A stretch of DNA of 8,518 nt, taken from assembly GCA_021839785.1 (NCBI GenBank), contig JAKCAB010000879.1, positions 1-8,518 of the forward strand, given 5' to 3'. The notes under the pieces were generated by a model. That model was not told the origin of the DNA and made no database searches. It saw only the letters and a list, made by a program, of their open reading frames with translations. Positions 5,628 to 8,518 of the stretch are shown one piece after another (the stretch's first letter is position 1; each line of letters starts with the position of its first letter). Origin of the DNA: a bacterium. Its GTDB lineage: Bacteria > Verrucomicrobiota > Verrucomicrobiae > Limisphaerales > J093. Made by a program: the position numbers and the translations under genes.

Positions 5628-6278
5628 TCAGCCACGTGCCGCCAGCTTGCGACGGATTTCCGCCAGGATGAACTCGCTGGTCTGCTGCGGGGTCTGGCCG
5701 GAATTGTTCACGACTACCGCCCCCAACGGCACCATCAGCGGGGCCGCCTTGCGTTCGCTGTCGCGTTTGTCGCGCTTGGCCAGGTCTTCCTGCACGCCGT
5801 CGGCCTGGCGCCGCCGCGTGCGCTCGACGAGCGAGGCGTCGAGGTAGAATTTGAAATCGGTTTCCGGGAAGACGTTCGTGCCAATGTCGCGGCCTTCCAT
5901 GACCAGGTTGCCGAACTGGGCGCAGGCGCGCTGCGTGTGGACCATCCATTCGCGCACCTTGGGCAACGCGGCGACGTGCGGCACCGCGGCGCTGGTCTCC
6001 GCCGTGCGGATTTCCTGCTCGGGATAATAGCCGTCCACGAGCAGGCGCACGTGGCCGTCGGCGCAGTCCAGCCGGGTTTTCCACCGACGGAGGACGCTGG
6101 CGACGGTGCGGGCGTTGTCCACGTCCACCCCGTTTTTCAGGCAATACCAAGCCAGCGTGCGGTACATGGCGCCGGTATCCACATAGGCGTAATTCAGCGC
6201 CTTCGCCACCAACTTGGCGTTGGTGCTTTTGCCGCTGGCGCTGGTGCCGTCGATGGCGATGACGATCGGTTTGCTCAA
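5628..6278 (-). CDS. cmk: Cytidylate kinase
   Basis: It phosphorylates CMP and dCMP to the diphosphates with ATP, in the cytoplasm. With the TTG start at 6278 the protein has 216 residues and begins LSKPIVIAIDG, with Met replacing Leu. GTSASGKS at 11-18 is the P-loop. DTGAMYR at 34-40 and EGRDIGT at 128-134 are CMP-binding motifs of the family. RDKRDSER near 169-176 is the arginine-rich lid. The C-terminal half keeps the usual end (VVVNNSGQTPQQT). The frame is open up to a GTG at 6344, which would add 22 residues (VNGLAVNRSK...) that look non-coding and begin beside a hairpin; a normal Cmk starts 5-10 residues before the first strand, so the TTG is favoured. AAGGGA lies 8 bases before that TTG. 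It lies between aroA and plsC; aroA-cmk adjacency is widely conserved. Confidence 0.9.
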   Translation of the reverse strand: MSKPIVIAIDGTSASGKSTNAKLVAKALNYAYVDTGAMYRTLAWYCLKNGVDVDNARTVASVLRRWKTRLDCADGHVRLLVDGYYPEQEIRTAETSAAVPHVAALPKVREWMVHTQRACAQFGNLVMEGRDIGTNVFPETDFKFYLDASLVERTRRRQADGVQEDLAKRDKRDSERKAAPLMVPLGAVVVNNSGQTPQQTSEFILAEIRRKLAARG

Positions 6279-6344
6279 TGCTCCCGTCCCTTTCTCCTGA
6301 CTCCTGATCTTGCTTTTGCTCCGGTTCACAGCCAACCCGTTCAC

Positions 6345-6371
6345 GAGGCGCGCCGAAGGCGGGCACGCCTC
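6345..6371 (-). other. Hairpin between aroA and cmk
   Basis: GAGGCG (6345-6350) and CGCCTC (6366-6371) are exact inverted copies; inside them GCC-GAA-GGC can form a second small stem. It begins just after the aroA stop (6378-6380) and ends where the alternative GTG start of cmk would lie. No T run follows. It may adjust the cmk transcript level, act as an mRNA-processing site, or be a dispersed intergenic repeat. Confidence 0.45.
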
Positions 6372-6377
6372 CAGTTT

Positions 6378-7703
6378 TTAATCCGCGGACAATTCCGCCG
6401 CCCGCAGCACCCGCCCGCCCAGGCGGTCGCGCAGCACCGCGCCCAAACCGTGCGGTGGCGGCGCGGCGAGTTTCTGGAAGAAGTTTGGGAACGTCTTTTT
6501 CACGCAGGCGGGATTCTTGATTTCGAGGCCCGGCACCTTCAATCCCAGAATCGCAAAACACATGGCGATGCGGTGGTCGTTGTAGGTTTCAATGGACGCG
6601 CCGTGCAGGCCGGTGGCCGACGGAAACACCGTCAACGTGTCGCCTTCTTCAACCACCTGCGCGCCGCAGCGGGTGAGTTCGGTGCGCAGAGCCGCGACGC
6701 GCTCGCATTCCTGCACGCGCAGGCGGCCAAGGTCGGTGAACCGCGTCGGCCGGTCCGCGAGCGGCGCGAGCACCACCGCCGTCAGGATGCTGTCGCCCAA
6801 GTCGCGGCGGCGGGAAATCCCGGCCGGCAACGGGAGAAAGCGCGGGAACGCGGCGTCGATTTGCCAGGTTGAGGCCGGCCAGTGCAGCGGGCGGATGCGG
6901 GTGGCGGGTTCACCGCCAGCGGCGGCACCGTTCACCAGCCAGTCGGCGGCCCAGAAATAACTGCCGCTCGAAGCGTCCGGCTCGATTTGGAGTCGGCCGC
7001 CCGCCGCGGGGAAAGCCTTCACCAACGCGCGGGTCATCTCGACGTACGGCTGTTCGTCCGCGTTGTCGCCGGCCACCTCGACTTCCCAGCCGCCGACGCT
7101 GGCGCTCAACAGCAAGGCGGAAGCGAACTGCGAACTCTCGGCCACGCTGACCCGACAATGGCCCGGCCGCGGCCCGGCGCCGTGGATCACCGCCGGCAGT
7201 TTGTCGTTGGGCGAGTCAACGCGGTAGCCGAGGTCGCGCAACGCCGCGAACAGCGCCGCTTGCGGGCGCTCGTGCATTCGCGGCACGCCGCGAAGCCGGT
7301 AGGCGCCTTCGCCCAGGCAAACCATCGCCGCCAGGAAGCGCGCCGCCGTGCCGGCGTTGCCCACGAAGAGTTCGAGCGGTTGCTCCGCGGTGCCGCCGCG
7401 CGGAACCCGACCTGCCTGGCCATAGACCGTGATGGTGCGGTTGCCCGGCTCGGCGGGGTCGGCCGCCACGGTTACCAGGAACCCCAGTTCTTGCAGGCAT
7501 TCGACCATCACCTGCGTGTCTTCGCTCCACAAAGCGCCGCGCAACTCGGTTTCGCCCGCCGCCAGCGCGGCGAGCACGAGCGCGCGATTGGTGAGGCTTT
7601 TCGAGCCCGGCACGGTGATCTGCGCCCGCACCGGTCCGGCCAGCGGATCAATCGCGATGACGGCGGGAAGGGGCATCGGGTCGGACGTCCGCGGTCGGTT
7701 CAC
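6378..7703 (-). CDS. aroA: 3-phosphoshikimate 1-carboxyvinyltransferase (EPSP synthase)
   Basis: A 441-residue cytoplasmic enzyme of the shikimate pathway; it joins shikimate 3-phosphate and phosphoenolpyruvate to give EPSP, on the way to chorismate. GSKSLTNRA at 33-41 holds the substrate-binding lysine K35. LFVGNAGTAARFL at 112-124 is the family motif around the PEP site; the position that is proline in E. coli (P101) is Phe123 here. ASSGSYF at 244-250 and GDSILT at 303-308 (likely catalytic Asp304) follow. QECERVAALRTEL at 331-343 and YNDHRIAMCF at 374-383 carry the conserved arginines. KTFPNFF at 403-409 is the usual end motif. The GTG start overlaps the tyrA stop as GTGA, which supports coupling; an ATG nine codons inside (7676) is the alternative. 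The 33-bp gap to the possible cmk upstream start, or 99 bp to its TTG, keeps the genes in one unit. Confidence 0.96.
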   Translation of the reverse strand: MNRPRTSDPMPLPAVIAIDPLAGPVRAQITVPGSKSLTNRALVLAALAAGETELRGALWSEDTQVMVECLQELGFLVTVAADPAEPGNRTITVYGQAGRVPRGGTAEQPLELFVGNAGTAARFLAAMVCLGEGAYRLRGVPRMHERPQAALFAALRDLGYRVDSPNDKLPAVIHGAGPRPGHCRVSVAESSQFASALLLSASVGGWEVEVAGDNADEQPYVEMTRALVKAFPAAGGRLQIEPDASSGSYFWAADWLVNGAAAGGEPATRIRPLHWPASTWQIDAAFPRFLPLPAGISRRRDLGDSILTAVVLAPLADRPTRFTDLGRLRVQECERVAALRTELTRCGAQVVEEGDTLTVFPSATGLHGASIETYNDHRIAMCFAILGLKVPGLEIKNPACVKKTFPNFFQKLAAPPPHGLGAVLRDRLGGRVLRAAELSAD

Positions 7704-8518
7704 TCGGCCGGGCTGCGCACGGCCCGGTGGTTCATCCAGGCGTCCCGGCGGCTCTTAGCGGAGCTGAGCAATTGGGCGACTGCCTCCGGGCTGCCGCGGT
7801 CGATCGCGTCCCGCAAGCCGCGCAGGCGCGCGATGAAGTCGTCGATGGCCTGGGCGACCGGCTGCCGGTTGGCCAACAAGATGTCGCGCCACATTTCCGG
7901 CGAACCCGAGGCGATCCGGGTGCAATCGCGGAAACCGCCAGCGCACAGCCGGGCCTGCTCGGGCGCCGCGGCTGGGTCCAACACCAGGCTCGCCAACGAC
8001 ACTGCCACCGCCTGCGGCAGGTGGCTCGCGCGAGCCACCAGTTCGTCGTGCGCCGCCGGGGACAGCCGCAGCACGCCGGCGCCCACCGCGCTCCACAGCG
8101 CTTCGATTTTCGCCAGCGCCGCGGCATCCGATTGCGGTGTGGGTGTGACCGCGCAGACCGCGCCTTCGAACAAGTCAGGCCGCGCCGCGCCGACACCCGC
8201 TTTTTCCGAGCCGGCCATCGGGTGACTGCCGATGAAATGCGCGCCCGCCCCGGCACAGAGCGGCTCCAATTCGGCGACCACTCCGCCTTTGACGCTGCCC
8301 ACGTCGGTGACGAGCGCTCCGCGCTTGAGCGCCGGCGCCGCCAGTTCCGCCAGCCCGCGCATCTGACCGATCGGCGTGCTGAAGACGACCAGATCGGCCT
8401 CGCGCGTGGCGGCGGCGAGATCGGTGGTCGCCTCATCCACCGCGCCCGCCTGGCGGCAATCGGCCACGCTGGCCGCGCGGCGCACGTAACCGTGGACGCT
8501 GCCCGCCAGCCGGCGTTG
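7700..8518 (-). CDS. tyrA: Prephenate/arogenate dehydrogenase, 5' end outside window
   Basis: The visible 272 C-terminal residues belong to a TyrA dehydrogenase, which oxidatively decarboxylates prephenate (or arogenate) with NAD(P) in tyrosine synthesis. The frame is open to the right edge, reading QRRLAGSVHGYVRRAASVAD, so the GxGxxG dinucleotide-binding loop and the true start lie beyond it. DLVVFSTP at visible residues 42-49 and TDVGSVKG at 71-78 complete the Rossmann domain. GSHPMAGSE at 97-105 is the signature loop with the catalytic histidine. ASHLPQ at 164-169 is the second conserved histidine motif in the helical domain. No ACT or chorismate mutase domain follows. The stop overlaps the aroA GTG by 4 bases. 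Whether it prefers prephenate or arogenate cannot be read from these residues. Confidence 0.94.
   Translation of the reverse strand, partial: QRRLAGSVHGYVRRAASVADCRQAGAVDEATTDLAAATREADLVVFSTPIGQMRGLAELAAPALKRGALVTDVGSVKGGVVAELEPLCAGAGAHFIGSHPMAGSEKAGVGAARPDLFEGAVCAVTPTPQSDAAALAKIEALWSAVGAGVLRLSPAAHDELVARASHLPQAVAVSLASLVLDPAAAPEQARLCAGGFRDCTRIASGSPEMWRDILLANRQPVAQAIDDFIARLRGLRDAIDRGSPEAVAQLLSSAKSRRDAWMNHRAVRSPAE

Noticed and set aside
4939..6561. A 540-codon minus-strand frame overlapping plsC and cmk
   Set aside because: It is a shifted frame of the two real genes, with Arg/Gly/Ala-rich text and none of their motifs.
4917..6872. A 651-codon open frame on the plus strand opposite plsC, cmk and aroA
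   Set aside because: It spans three well-supported genes on the other strand and has the same biased composition with no recognisable domain.

Overview
All genes supported here lie on the minus strand, so transcription runs from high to low coordinates. The DNA is GC-rich. Gene content, a conserved tyrA-aroA-cmk-plsC order, a secreted quinoprotein-like beta-propeller, an S10 peptidase and short repeats of the ATGCCGG type suggest a free-living Gram-negative bacterium. My best guess is a member of the Verrucomicrobiota/PVC group. That placement is inferred from style and gene type; no marker gene in the window proves it.

From right to left, the window opens inside tyrA (7700-8518, start codon outside). 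It overlaps aroA (6378-7703) by a GTGA. Next come cmk (5628-6278, probable TTG start) and plsC (4947-5603). Together these look like one housekeeping transcription unit: aromatic amino acid synthesis (tyrosine branch and EPSP synthase), CDP formation and phospholipid acylation. After plsC, a good sigma70-type promoter (4888-4916) and a clear ribosome binding site drive an independent gene for an exported eight-bladed PQQ-like beta-propeller (3676-4848).

A 324-bp stretch without a convincing gene (3352-3675) separates it from a two-gene toxin-antitoxin module. This comprises a small Rv0078B/MenA1-like antitoxin (3148-3351) and a nucleotidyltransferase toxin of MenT/AbiEii type (2582-3151), coupled by an ATGA overlap. 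Then follows a secreted S10 serine carboxypeptidase-like protein (936-2495) with its catalytic triad intact.

The left end has a 289-bp intergenic region with tandem and direct repeats and a perfect 12-bp palindrome. It ends with the first part of a HemN/HemW-like radical SAM gene (1-646, cut by the window edge). The most unusual feature is in this gene. About 141 bp of repeat mosaic (heptamer array, GC-rich palindrome, 14-bp duplication) sits in frame just before the CxxxCxxC cluster motif and adds about 47 low-complexity residues. I see no CRISPR, tRNA, rRNA, insertion sequence or phage gene, and no evidence for a wholly new system. The points most worth checking are the in-frame repeat insertion and the MenAT-like pair.
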